Below are positions 1-9,143 of a stretch of 64,000 nucleotides of DNA, one piece after another. The DNA lies in NCBI RefSeq assembly GCF_018327645.1, contig NZ_BMAY01000001.1, positions 186,001-250,000 of the forward strand, in the 5' to 3' direction. How positions within the stretch are numbered: position 1 is the first letter of the stretch; every line of letters starts with the position of its first letter. A model generated the notes under the pieces. The model was not told where the DNA came from and did no database searches. It was given only the letters and a program-made list of their open reading frames with translations. The position numbers and the translations under genes were made by a program. This DNA is from Lactobacillus corticis. GTDB lineage: Bacteria; Bacillota; Bacilli; Lactobacillales; Lactobacillaceae.

Positions 1-2054
1 GGAGTATCAACGGATGGAAATTCATTGCTAGTCCAAGGGGTTGATGAAATGGTTTCGCCAGTTACCTTATCGATGGTAACCGTCCGCGTAATCGTACCAG
101 TCTTAACATTGTCGGCTGGAGTTTGATCGCCGGCACCTGTGTAGTGAACGGTTTGCTTAACATCCTTGGAGACATTGGTTTGGTCGCTAGTGTACTTAGG
201 ACTGTCTGGGTCATTAGGATTAATTGGCGTATCTGGCGTTTGTGGATTGTCTGGAGTAATCGTCGTGGTTGCGTGCTTGAAGGTTACTTCGTAGACTTTC
301 CCATTGTTGCTGTCACTGAAGTCTTGACCATCTTGGTTAAACCCATCTGCTACTAACTTGTAGCCTTTATTTTCCAATGACTTAATGGTGTCAGCAGTTG
401 AGTAGTTAATCTGGGTACCATAGTCGCCCGACAAAGACTTGCTTTCCAAGACTTTATTGTTGGCATCAAGGTCAATATAGTTAACAGTTACGTTGCCGAC
501 TTGGCTCTCGTCTTTTTTATAGTAAAAAATCACGTCACCATTATAACGTTGGTTTACTCCAGTAAGAAGAATTTTCCCATCGAAAGGAGTTTCAACGTTA
601 ATTGCATTAGTACTGTCATCGACCCCCAGTTCGTAAGGTCCCAGCGTCTGGGTCGTTCCATTATAATAATTTATCTTTACATTTGCTTCAAATCTACCAT
701 ATCCTGTTGGCCCCCACCCAAGATAAGTGTATTCGGCGTATATATCTTTAGTGCCCAAACTATATGGGACAAAGTGGATAACCTTAGTATCACCGATAGT
801 TGAAAAGTTAAAGTTAGAGACAGTACCTTGAGTAGCACCCTCAGTCTTGACGTAAGAATAGCCTGGAATTGTTGGTGCAGCTCCAACAGAATAATTTGTA
901 CCAGTCATCTTATCATAAACAGTTGGATCTACACCGGGAATTTCTTTATCAGTGTCAACATCACGATATTGAATAGAAACTTTACCCAAAACTGGATTAA
1001 AGTCATTTAAAACAGCTACCCAATCGCCAGTTTCAACCATCTGACCATTTTGGGGCACCATATCTTTAAAGTTTTCTTCTGTCTTATCACCCTTGTTGGC
1101 AGAAGAAATTAAGTAAGAATCGCCGTAGTTAACCAGGGTGTCACCACTAAGAAATAGTTTCATATCTGCACCCTTAACTAACTTAGTAGGCGTGGCGTTG
1201 CCTTTTTCAAAGACATAGATTGTTCCTGGTTCAGAACCGTCTGACTTAACCGTCAAATACCAATCCGGGCCGTGTCCCGCAGGGTTGTTTTCGTGAAAAG
1301 CACCATAAATGTAGTAGTCACTAGAAATAAAATCGGTCTTTACGTTATTTGCGCTTTCAGTAAAAGTTACATCTGGCGTAATTGAATTTTTACTTGAACT
1401 TGAATCATTTGATTCCAATGCTGCAGCCTTCAGCTGAGAAGCTTCAGCCATATTCTTCAAGTTTGAAACATCGACTGTGTTGTTTGTTTCATTAGCTGAA
1501 CTATTTGTAGCCTTTTCTTCTTGGCTGTCATTTGATTGAGTGCTTTCACTAGTTGTGTTGGCACTTGCTTGTGAAGAACTTGAAGCAGCTGAGGAAGTCT
1601 TCTGTTCAGATGCTGAACTGCTTGCAGTCTTTTCGCTTGATTCACTAGCTACATTAGCTTTGTTAGTTGAATCTGCGGAACTACTCGTAGAGCTTGCTGC
1701 AGTTTTACTTTCACTAGTTGACGCAGCTGATTTTTGATCAGATGATTTAGCATCGGCATTATTAGTTGAAGTGGAACTTGTAGTTGCTTCACTTGAACTT
1801 GATTTAGAAGCTGCACTAGCATCACTGGATTCAGCAGCAACACTCGTATCATTTGAGCTGGATTTTTGGGAGTTAGCAGTATTTGAGGCTGTTACAGCCG
1901 TTGAATCAGTTGCAGCATGTACCTCAGATACTGGAACTCCAGCACCTAATGCGATACTAAAGATAGTTGCCCCGATAAAGACGGAGACAGCTTTACCCGA
2001 CACTTTTCTGATCGAATAGTGTCTTTGTTCTTTAGTGTTTATACGTTTCCCCAT
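1..2054 (-). CDS. YSIRK-type mucus-binding (MucBP/Mub-like) cell-wall adhesin, N-terminal part, runs off the left edge
   Basis: About 684 codons are visible with no stop before the window edge, so the C-terminus and any LPxTG anchor lie outside. The ATG at 2054 follows an AAAGGA ribosome site 12 nt upstream. The protein opens with a basic stretch, a YSIRK-like motif (HYSIRKVSGKAVSVFIGAT) and a hydrophobic signal core ending VHAA, typical of sortase-anchored Lactobacillus surface proteins. Residues of about 45-215 are very rich in Ser, Ala, Thr and Glu, probably an extended stalk. A globular region follows, then from about position 525 down to the edge a MucBP-like module (NYIDLDANN...) and a Muc_B2-like module (HYTGAGDQTPADNV). 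The role is inferred as binding of host mucus or glycans. It is a paralogue of the adhesin at 2446-8371, sharing signal peptide, leader and modules. Confidence 0.88.
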   Translation of the reverse strand, partial: MGKRINTKEQRHYSIRKVSGKAVSVFIGATIFSIALGAGVPVSEVHAATDSTAVTASNTANSQKSSSNDTSVAAESSDASAASKSSSSEATTSSTSTNNADAKSSDQKSAASTSESKTAASSTSSSADSTNKANVASESSEKTASSSASEQKTSSAASSSSQASANTTSESTQSNDSQEEKATNSSANETNNTVDVSNLKNMAEASQLKAAALESNDSSSSKNSITPDVTFTESANNVKTDFISSDYYIYGAFHENNPAGHGPDWYLTVKSDGSEPGTIYVFEKGNATPTKLVKGADMKLFLSGDTLVNYGDSYLISSANKGDKTEENFKDMVPQNGQMVETGDWVAVLNDFNPVLGKVSIQYRDVDTDKEIPGVDPTVYDKMTGTNYSVGAAPTIPGYSYVKTEGATQGTVSNFNFSTIGDTKVIHFVPYSLGTKDIYAEYTYLGWGPTGYGRFEANVKINYYNGTTQTLGPYELGVDDSTNAINVETPFDGKILLTGVNQRYNGDVIFYYKKDESQVGNVTVNYIDLDANNKVLESKSLSGDYGTQINYSTADTIKSLENKGYKLVADGFNQDGQDFSDSNNGKVYEVTFKHATTTITPDNPQTPDTPINPNDPDSPKYTSDQTNVSKDVKQTVHYTGAGDQTPADNVKTGTITRTVTIDKVTGETISSTPWTSNEFPSVDT

Positions 2055-2161
2055 TTCTAAACACATTCCTTTCAATACACACTTTTACCTTACAAAGTAA
2101 TTAACATTTTTCCCATAGATGCATAACTATAAGCTAAGTATCTAACACTTACATTGTAGCA
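2055..2161 (-). promoter_or_regulatory. Extended -10 promoter and conserved 5' leader of the first adhesin gene
   Basis: On the minus strand an extended -10 box TGCTACAAT lies at 2153-2161; no good -35 box is visible. About 90 nt of untranslated leader follow before the ATG at 2054. Much of the leader (TTATGCATC-ATGGGAAAAATGTTAATTACTTTG and flanks) is nearly identical to the leader of the other adhesin gene at 8372-8478. The rest of the gap up to 2356 is AT-rich and shows nothing else I can name. Confidence 0.6.
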
Positions 2162-2356
2162 TTAATTTGCATATGCGAACATTTTGACCACTTGTTTATT
2201 TCACGTATTTCCTTAAACGACAGCATTTACACCTATCTGTTATAATAACCACCTTTTATTTTTAAATTGCTGCTTAAGTTGCAAACTCCACAAGTCAAAG
2301 CTCTGACCTTGTTACAACAAGATATTTTTAAATCACGCTTATTTGAAACCGCAAAC

Positions 2357-2394
2357 AAAAAAGAATCGCATAGAGTTTTTGCTCTATACGATTC
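2357..2394 (-). terminator. Rho-independent terminator of the second adhesin gene
   Basis: Read on the minus strand, a 13-bp stem (GAATCGTATAGAG pairing with CTCTATGCGATTC, one G-U) with an AAAAA loop is followed by TTTTTT. It lies about 50 bp after the stop codon at 2446. Confidence 0.85.
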
Positions 2395-2445
2395 TCAGTG
2401 GTTACTCATCATCAACAGGACCTGATAATGAGACTTTTATTTTTA

Positions 2446-5400
2446 TTAATGACGTCTACGCTTTCTGGTGTCTGCCAGTCCAAGAACAAAGGCTGCACCT
2501 GCAAGCAATAAGCCAGCAAGCGACGGCGTGCTCTTATGCTCTTCGCCAGTTTGTGGAAGAACTTTACTATTATCAGTCTTTTCTGCCGAAGTATTCTTTT
2601 GAGCAGAAGCATTCTTTTCAGGACCTACGTTTACATTGGATCCACCACGACGCTTATTCTTGTTTCCTTCTGGATTAGTATTGCCAGAATCTTCTCCCTT
2701 TCCATGTTTCTTTGGAGTTTCTGGTTTAGCTGGCTTTGTTTTCTTGTTGTAGACAACCAGCGTGTCTTCGCCAGGATTTTCTGGAGTTACCGTTGGCGTT
2801 TCTGGCTTGTAGCCAGGAATGGCAGGAACTGGTTCGTTCGGCGTTACCTTGGTTGGATCGTTTGGATCCGTTGGGTAAGTTGGTGTTGGCACGTTCGGAA
2901 TCTTGTTGCCGTTTGGATCAACTGGAACAATCTTGCCGTTAGTCTTGTACGTTACTGTATCAGTTACGTTTGGATTTTCCGGCGTAGCGGTCAAACCACC
3001 AGCCACCTTCTTGTCAGCATGATACCCGTTTACTACAGGTACGGAAACGTTACCAAAGGTCTTTGACCCAGTCCAAGAAGTGGTTGAAATGGTCTTGCCA
3101 GTTACCTTGTCAATCGTAACGGTTCTAGTAAAGGCGTTCTTTTGAGTTTGAACGTTGTCGCTAGGATTCTTATCGCCGGCACCAGTGTAGTGAATTGTTT
3201 GGCTAGCATCCCGGGTAACGTCTGTTTGATCTTCAGTGTATTTTGGTCCATTTGGATCATTAGGATTGATTGATTCGCCTGGATTCTTAGGATTGTCTGG
3301 CGTTACCGTCGTAGTTCCGTGCTTCAGAACAACTTCATAAGTCTTGCCATTGTTGCTCTCAGCAAATTCTGAACCTGCCTTGCCAGTATAGCCGTCTGAT
3401 ACTAATTCATAACCCTTAGCTTCTAACGACTTGATAGTATCAGCAGTCGTGTAGGTGATCTTGTCGCCATATTTGCCTGACAAGTCCTTAGTATCAAGAA
3501 CGGCATTGCTATTGTCTTGATCAAGGTAGACAACCTTGAATGAACTCTTTTCCTCAGTTGGCGTAGTTGGGTTCTTAGTATACGGAACATTGGTATCCTT
3601 GCCAGGGTCACTTGGTGTTACCGTTGGCGTTTCTGGAGTGTAGCCTGGAATATCAGGAACAGGTTCATCCGGAGTTACCTTGGTAGGATCGTTAGGATCA
3701 GTTGGATAAGTTGGATTTGGTACGTTTGGAATCTTGTTGCCGTTAGGATCGACTGGGACAATCTTGCCGTTAGCAGCATACGTTACCGTGTCTTCAACAT
3801 TTGGATTTTCTGGCGTAGCGGTCAAACCACCAGCTACCTTCTTGTCTGCGTGGTATTCGTCAACAACTGGCGTATCAACTGAGCCAAAGGTCTTAGTACC
3901 AGTCCAAGGAGTCGTCGAAATGGTCTTACCCGTTACCTTGTCAACTGTCACAGTTCTGGTGAAGGCGTTCTTTTCAGTTTGAACGTTATCGCTAGGATTC
4001 TTTTCACCAGCGCCGGTGTAGTGAATGGTCTGCTTTGCATCCATAGTCACGTCCGTTTGGTCTTCAGTATACTTAGGGCCATTTGGATCATTAGGGTTGA
4101 TTGGCGTGTTTGGATCCTTTGGATTATCCGGCGTTACCGTCGTTGTCCCGTGCTTTAGGTAAACATTAAAGGTTTGTAAAGTCTTGTCGTCATTATCATA
4201 AACATCCTTAGTCGGATATTCAGACTTGTCAAGGACATAACCATTATCCAGATAGCTTTGAAGCTTAGCGTTATATCCATCATAAGTAATGATGTCGCCA
4301 ATCTTACCAGTTAATCCACCTGACGTGCCAATTTGAGTTGGTACTTTTTCGCCTTGAGCATTGGTGTAGTCTTCATCAATAAAGTTGACGATTGCTGCAG
4401 GACTTGCATAGTAGACAACCGGCGTATCTTTACCTGGGTCACTTGGTGTTACCGTTGGTACTTCCGGCGTGTGGCCAGGAATGTCAGGAACTGGTTCATC
4501 CGGAGTTACCTTAGTTGGGTCAGTTGGATCCGTTGGGTAAGTTGGAGTCGGTACGTCAGGAATCTTATTGCCATCAGGATCAACCGGAACAATCTTGCCG
4601 TTAGCAGCATACGTTACCGTATCCTCAACGTTTGGATTGTCTGGAGTAGCGGTCAAACCACCAGCTACCTTCTTGTCTGCGTGGTAATCTTCAACGACTG
4701 GCGTATCAACTGAGCCAAAGGTCTTAGTACCAGTCCAAGGTGTACTTGAAATAGTTTCGCCCGTTACCTTGTCAACTGTCACAGTTCTGGTGAAGGCGTT
4801 CTTTTGAGTTTGAACGTTATCGCTAGGATTCTTTTCGCCAGCACCGGTGTAATGAACAGTTTGACTAGCATCCCTAGTTACATCAGTTTGGTCATCCGTA
4901 TACTTAGGACCATTTGGATCATTAGGATTAATTGGCGTATTCGGATCCTTTGGATTATCCGGAGTCACCGTAGTTGTACCGTGCTTAAATAAGACCAGGT
5001 AAGTCTTGCCATTGTTTGAGTCGCCAATTTCTGAACCGGCCTTGCCAGTATAGCCGTCCGAAACTAATTCATAACCCTTATCTTCCAAAGACTTGATCGT
5101 GTCAGCAGTCGTATAAGTAATCTTGTCACCGTATTTACCTGACAAGTCTTTAGTTTCTAGAACCGCATTATTGCTGTCTTGGTCAACGTACTTAACAGCT
5201 AGTGAACCATCTTTCTTGTTGTAGACTACCTGCGTGTCTTTGCCTGGGTTTTCTGGGGTTACCGTTGGTACTTCAGGCGTGTAACCAGGAATATCGGGCA
5301 CTGGTTCGTCCGGCGTTACCTTGGTTGGGTCGTTCGGATCAGTTGGGTAAGTTGGGGTTGGTGCATCTGGAATCTTATTTCCATCAGGGTCTACCGGAAC

Positions 5401-7515
5401 AATCTTGCCGTTAGCAGCATAAGTTACCGTATCTTCAACATTTGGATTGTCCACAGTTGCGGTCAAACCGCCGGCTACCTTCTTATCGGCGTGGTAACCG
5501 TCAACTACCGGAGTATCAGTAGTACTGTAAGTAAGCTCTTCGCCAGTTTCAGTCTTTCCGTTAATCGTGTAAGTCCATGGCGTTGATGAAATTGTCTTGC
5601 CGGTAACATTATCAACCGTGACGGTCCGATCAAATTCACCAGTCTGGACATCCTTAGCTGGAGTCTTGTCGCCAGCACCAGTGTAAGTAATGGTTTGAGT
5701 CGACGGAACCTTTACCTTGGTTTGGTCTTCGGTGTACTTAGGACTATCTGGATCGTTAGGGTTGATCGGCGTGTTCGGATCCTTTGGGTTATCTGGCGTT
5801 ATCGTCGTTGTGCCATGCTTCAATACGACCAAGTAAGTCTTGCCGTTGTTTGAGTCGCTAATTTCTGAACCTGCTTTGCCAGTATAGCCATCAGAGACTA
5901 ATTCATAACCCTTAGCTTCCAAAGACTTGATCGTGTCAGCTGTTGTATAAGTGATCTTGTCACCGTATTTGCCTGACAAGTCTTTACTCTCAAGAACCGC
6001 ATTATCGTTGTCTTGGTCAACGTACTTAACGGTTAAAGCACCGTCCTTGCGGGTGTAGATTACCAAATCTTCGACAACCGGATTTTCATAGGTAGCCGTG
6101 CCCGCACCAGCTGAAGTTTTATCAGGAGTATAGTTTTCAACCGTTGGCGTGAGGACATCTTTGAAACTATAAGTTGTCCAACTGCTTTCAGGTTCATATG
6201 TCGGATTAGGTCCGTCTGTTGAAGTTTCGTTTAAAACCAGCGTCCGAGTTAAAGCATTATCAACAGTTGATACAGCCGTAGAGTCAGGTTTAGCACCATC
6301 AGCATAGTGATAAGTAATTTTCTGAGTAGCCGGCATACTTGCTTTGTACAGTAATACATAAAAAGAAGTACGGCGTCCGTCAATCATACCTGATGAATTT
6401 GGCGGCGTCACAAATGACGTGATTAAATTAGTTTCATCTGAATAATCGATGCCGAAAATTGTACCATTATTGGCCGGCGTGTATTGATCAAAATCAACTA
6501 ATTTTCCATCAGTATTGACCTGAACAACTTTATACCCTTGTTTAGCCAAGGCTGCTATTTCGCTAGCAGTCGTATAATCTGATACGCTTCCTCGCTTGCC
6601 GGTAACACTATCTGTCTTGAGAATTTCTACTCCGGATTGATCGCTTTCCAGCCAGCCCTTCAAGTCGCCACCCGCATCATTTAAGGACTCTTTGGTAATA
6701 CTGCTAATATCCGCATATATGACTTTAATAGTAGCAGTATCGTCTTTAATATAAACAACTTCCGTGTCCTTTGTCGGATCTGACGGTGTAACGGTTCCAG
6801 TATTGTAATTATTAACTTTTTTAATAGTTACATCTTTACTAGTTTGATCTTCAGCTGGTGCAAGACGGTAATCTTTGACAACCGAAGAAATCATTACATT
6901 AGATTCTACTTTGCTCGGATCGTAAAAATTGTTGAGGTATGGAAGCTTATCGCCAATTTGCTTTCCATCTTTATCTACTGGAACAATATTACCAACTTCT
7001 TGGTAGGTTAAGTGAACATTAGCTGTGTCAGGATCATATGGGTTTGGGAAGCTGTAGACATACCCAGTGGAAGGATCCGTATAACTTGCAGACTTACTTG
7101 CTCCTAAATTGTAGGTGCCCACCAGCTTATCATTCTCATATACCTTAACTTCAAAATCACCCTGGGTATTCTTAAGAGTATAAGTAGCATAAATGTTATT
7201 TCCGAAGTCGTCCTCTGAGAAGTGGCGGGTCCAAGTTTGGCCAACTTTATCTGGCGTGTATTCAGAGATAGTCCCATCACTATTTTCACCAACCAAGACA
7301 TACCCTGGTACTACTGCCGGGGCATCCATCTGGATGGCTTTCCCGGCTAAGCCGGTAACTGTCGTTGAATACGGGTTTCGAGCCTGACTTCCATCTTGCT
7401 TTAAATAGTTAACTGTTACTGTGGCCGTGTTTAAAGTGGGAATAACTCCAGTAATACTATCCTGGTTATTCTTGGTGTTTTCATTGATTTTTTTCACCAT
7501 CACTTGAATAAGCAT
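2446..7515 (-). CDS. Mucus-binding adhesin, C-terminal LPQTG part of a frameshifted gene
   Basis: This 1689-codon frame holds the repeat region and wall anchor of a Mub-like adhesin but has no signal peptide; that is in the overlapping frame at 7481-8371. The first ATG codons (7515, 7500) have no convincing ribosome site, so I read this as the continuation of the upstream gene after a +1 shift at the A7 run 7488-7494. About the first 490 residues are beta-rich MucBP-like modules. Four units of about 270-290 residues follow, each with a MucBP_2-like part (VKYVDQD...), a proline-rich linker and a Muc_B2-like part (YTGAG...GYHADKKVAGGLTAT). The end has a Lys/Asn/Gly linker, LPQTGEE, a hydrophobic segment and RKRRRH, a classical sortase A signal. 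If the frame is restored the protein has about 1965 residues. The function, adhesion to mucus, is inferred from the family. Confidence 0.85.
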   Translation of the reverse strand: MLIQVMVKKINENTKNNQDSITGVIPTLNTATVTVNYLKQDGSQARNPYSTTVTGLAGKAIQMDAPAVVPGYVLVGENSDGTISEYTPDKVGQTWTRHFSEDDFGNNIYATYTLKNTQGDFEVKVYENDKLVGTYNLGASKSASYTDPSTGYVYSFPNPYDPDTANVHLTYQEVGNIVPVDKDGKQIGDKLPYLNNFYDPSKVESNVMISSVVKDYRLAPAEDQTSKDVTIKKVNNYNTGTVTPSDPTKDTEVVYIKDDTATIKVIYADISSITKESLNDAGGDLKGWLESDQSGVEILKTDSVTGKRGSVSDYTTASEIAALAKQGYKVVQVNTDGKLVDFDQYTPANNGTIFGIDYSDETNLITSFVTPPNSSGMIDGRRTSFYVLLYKASMPATQKITYHYADGAKPDSTAVSTVDNALTRTLVLNETSTDGPNPTYEPESSWTTYSFKDVLTPTVENYTPDKTSAGAGTATYENPVVEDLVIYTRKDGALTVKYVDQDNDNAVLESKDLSGKYGDKITYTTADTIKSLEAKGYELVSDGYTGKAGSEISDSNNGKTYLVVLKHGTTTITPDNPKDPNTPINPNDPDSPKYTEDQTKVKVPSTQTITYTGAGDKTPAKDVQTGEFDRTVTVDNVTGKTISSTPWTYTINGKTETGEELTYSTTDTPVVDGYHADKKVAGGLTATVDNPNVEDTVTYAANGKIVPVDPDGNKIPDAPTPTYPTDPNDPTKVTPDEPVPDIPGYTPEVPTVTPENPGKDTQVVYNKKDGSLAVKYVDQDSNNAVLETKDLSGKYGDKITYTTADTIKSLEDKGYELVSDGYTGKAGSEIGDSNNGKTYLVLFKHGTTTVTPDNPKDPNTPINPNDPNGPKYTDDQTDVTRDASQTVHYTGAGEKNPSDNVQTQKNAFTRTVTVDKVTGETISSTPWTGTKTFGSVDTPVVEDYHADKKVAGGLTATPDNPNVEDTVTYAANGKIVPVDPDGNKIPDVPTPTYPTDPTDPTKVTPDEPVPDIPGHTPEVPTVTPSDPGKDTPVVYYASPAAIVNFIDEDYTNAQGEKVPTQIGTSGGLTGKIGDIITYDGYNAKLQSYLDNGYVLDKSEYPTKDVYDNDDKTLQTFNVYLKHGTTTVTPDNPKDPNTPINPNDPNGPKYTEDQTDVTMDAKQTIHYTGAGEKNPSDNVQTEKNAFTRTVTVDKVTGKTISTTPWTGTKTFGSVDTPVVDEYHADKKVAGGLTATPENPNVEDTVTYAANGKIVPVDPNGNKIPNVPNPTYPTDPNDPTKVTPDEPVPDIPGYTPETPTVTPSDPGKDTNVPYTKNPTTPTEEKSSFKVVYLDQDNSNAVLDTKDLSGKYGDKITYTTADTIKSLEAKGYELVSDGYTGKAGSEFAESNNGKTYEVVLKHGTTTVTPDNPKNPGESINPNDPNGPKYTEDQTDVTRDASQTIHYTGAGDKNPSDNVQTQKNAFTRTVTIDKVTGKTISTTSWTGSKTFGNVSVPVVNGYHADKKVAGGLTATPENPNVTDTVTYKTNGKIVPVDPNGNKIPNVPTPTYPTDPNDPTKVTPNEPVPAIPGYKPETPTVTPENPGEDTLVVYNKKTKPAKPETPKKHGKGEDSGNTNPEGNKNKRRGGSNVNVGPEKNASAQKNTSAEKTDNSKVLPQTGEEHKSTPSLAGLLLAGAAFVLGLADTRKRRRH
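2740..6060 (-). repeat. Four tandem adhesin repeat units of about 0.80-0.86 kb
   Basis: Units begin near 6045, 5213, 4412 and 3545 on the minus strand and encode the repeated MucBP_2-like, proline-rich and Muc_B2-like modules. Units 1, 2 and 4 share long near-identical stretches such as LSGKYGDKITYTTADTIKSL. Unit 3 has a divergent first half (NFIDEDYTNAQGEK) but keeps the second half. The high DNA similarity makes this stretch prone to recombination and to assembly collapse. Confidence 0.8.
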
Positions 7516-8371
7516 AGTTTAGGTCGTTATGACCTACTGGCAAAGCAACTGTGTAGGTGTCGCCATAATTGTACAAGGTAACATTTCCATCAGATTGTTG
7601 CTTGCCCTTCTCCACTTCTAAGGGACCGCTAATTTGACCATTCTTTTCTGAAAAGATATATACAGTCCCTGCTTGAGAACCATCATTCATTACGGCACCA
7701 TAATAAGTCGTGCCGCTTTCAGCATCATATATCCCTTTAAATACGTAGTAATCTTTGTATTGATCCGTATTAAATTCACTTGGATAGTCTTTTGGTAAAG
7801 CTACCGAAGCTGACGGGGCATATGTGTCAGGAGTTCGAATCAAAGGTTTATTTACTGCACTTGCCGTCGCCTGTTTGGTCTTGTCGCTTGTAGAAGCAGA
7901 ACTTTGATCGGCTGAAGCACTGGATGAAGTTGAGCTTTCATCATTTACAGAACTTGTCTGCTCGCTTGATGAGGCTGAGCTTTCGCTTGCAGCTTCATTC
8001 GTCTTGTTACTTGTGGAAGCAGAACTTTCATCAGCTGAAGCACTGGATGAAGTTGAACTTTCATCATTTACCGAACTTGTCTGCTCGCTTGATGAAGTTG
8101 AGCTATTGCTAGTTGCTGCCGAATTGCTTGCCGATTCAGAACTTTCAGTTAAATCGGCATTACTACTGGTTTCACTTGTCTTTTGGGAGTTGGTTGTACT
8201 TGAAGTTGTCACAGCCGTTGCATCGGTTGCAGCATGCACTTCAGATACTGGAACTCCAGCACCTAATGCAATACTAAAGATGGTTGCTCCGATAAATACC
8301 GAAACAGCTTTACCAGACACTTTTCTGATCGAATAATGCCTTTGCTCTTTAGTGTTTATATGTTTATTCAT
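7481..8371 (-). CDS. Mucus-binding adhesin, N-terminal YSIRK part of a frameshifted gene
   Basis: The frame opens at a TTG at 8392, but the ATG at 8371 is the likely start: it has GAAAGGA about 12 nt upstream and matches the start of the paralogue. The protein has a YSIRK-like signal peptide (HYSIRKVSGKAVSVF, cleavage near VHAA), a Ser/Ala/Glu/Thr stalk with a 41-residue repeat, then a globular stretch homologous to the paralogue at 1-2054. It ends abruptly at TGA in ...YSSDGEKNQ, inside a region where the paralogue continues. Removing one A from the A7 run at 7488-7494 would continue the frame directly into the 2446-7515 reading frame as ...SDGEKINENTKNNQ. As it stands the product would be secreted but not wall-anchored. 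Confidence 0.82.
   Translation of the reverse strand: MNKHINTKEQRHYSIRKVSGKAVSVFIGATIFSIALGAGVPVSEVHAATDATAVTTSSTTNSQKTSETSSNADLTESSESASNSAATSNSSTSSSEQTSSVNDESSTSSSASADESSASTSNKTNEAASESSASSSEQTSSVNDESSTSSSASADQSSASTSDKTKQATASAVNKPLIRTPDTYAPSASVALPKDYPSEFNTDQYKDYYVFKGIYDAESGTTYYGAVMNDGSQAGTVYIFSEKNGQISGPLEVEKGKQQSDGNVTLYNYGDTYTVALPVGHNDLNYAYSSDGEKNQ
7893..8105 (-). repeat. Two direct copies (about 90 bp, 123-bp period) in the Ser-rich stalk coding region
   Basis: Copies at 7893-7982 and 8016-8105 are nearly identical and encode SSEQTSSVNDESSTSSSASA-like sequence. The 123-bp period is 41 codons, so gain or loss of a copy keeps the frame and changes stalk length. Confidence 0.7.
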
Positions 8372-8401
8372 TATAAACACTTTTCCTTTCAATCTACACT
8401 A

Positions 8402-8478
8402 TTACCTTCAAAGTAATTAACATTTTTCCCATGGATGCATAACTAATTGCTAAGCATCCTAACGATTACATTGTAGCA
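8402..8478 (-). promoter_or_regulatory. Extended -10 promoter and conserved leader of the second adhesin gene
   Basis: TGCTACAAT lies at 8470-8478 on the minus strand, followed by a leader closely matching that of the gene starting at 2054, including TTATGCATCCATGGGAAAAA and GTTAATTACTTTG. The same extended -10 and spacing imply common expression control of the two paralogues. Confidence 0.6.
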
Positions 8479-9143
8479 TTTATTTATATACATGATCATT
8501 TTAAGCATTTGAAAATTATGCAGTATTTCGCAAAAGATCCCATATTTATCGCTATTTACATTATGTAACCATTTAAGCATCTGATAAATTTATATTTTGT
8601 TTGAATAAACGAATAAGTGATATTATCAAACCTTTACAGTCGATAATGGTTTGAGCTTAATGATAAATAAGCTATTTTTAAATGATAATAATCACCTAAT
8701 CGTTATGCTGTTTCAGTGAGAAATAGTGGTAGATCATTTTTTATAGCAGCAACATTTTTTTGCAAACAAAAAGCGCATTACAATCAATGATTGCAATACG
8801 CCATTTATTTTCTAGGGTAATATATAAAATATTGAAACGTTGAGATGAATTTGGGGAATAACGCTCAAAAATTGGGGTATATATTACTGCTAACTTCCTA
8901 AATTTATTGTAACACTTATTCAGTTCTTGCCAAGAAAAAATTACATGGTAAGTAAATATTTATCCTATGGAAGCCTTTACATGTATTAATAATGCTTATA
9001 TCAAAATAATAATCACGCTTGGATAATCCCATGATTACAACATTTTTAGTTTGGATTTCAAACTTTATTGGCTTTCCTATTAAATAACAATCACGGAATT
9101 ATATTTGTGAATCAATTACTAGTTTCTAATCTAATGATTAGTG
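8479..9143. other. 665-bp AT-rich intergenic region with inverted repeats, no gene seen
   Basis: No ORF with a ribosome site is visible. It contains a hairpin at 8773-8801 with a T-run on the minus strand. A 10-bp inverted repeat (GTAATATATA near 8818-8827 and TATATATTAC near 8876-8886) encloses two TTGGGG-containing stretches, and there are small dyads near 9045-9060 and 9130-9142. The function is unknown. It could be a decayed mobile-element end or simply the 3' region of the msrA transcript. Confidence 0.5.
8768..8801 (-). terminator. Hairpin plus T-run, possible terminator for metQ-msrA read-through
   Basis: On the minus strand GCGTATTGCAATCA pairs with TGATTGTAATGCGC (two G-U) and is followed by TTTTTG. 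It is 340 bp beyond the end of msrA, so the assignment to that transcript is inferred. Confidence 0.6.

Noticed and set aside
4333-4713. Plus-strand open frame opposite the adhesin repeats (and similar ones at 2536-3066, 3734-3982)
   Set aside because: Composition is Trp/Arg/Ile-rich shadow of the repeated coding strand, with no ribosome site; the same shadow recurs in each repeat unit.
2740-6060. Regular repeats considered as a CRISPR array or satellite DNA
   Set aside because: The units are 0.8 kb, in frame and translate into known MucBP/Muc_B2-like modules.
7488-7494. Programmed -1 ribosomal frameshift at the A7 run
   Set aside because: The continuation frame needs a +1 shift (loss of one A), not -1, and no stimulatory stem or upstream Shine-Dalgarno-like element is evident.
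8815-8890. Complete MITE or insertion sequence
   Set aside because: The inverted repeat is only 10 bp, no target-site duplication is clear and no transposase remnant can be translated.
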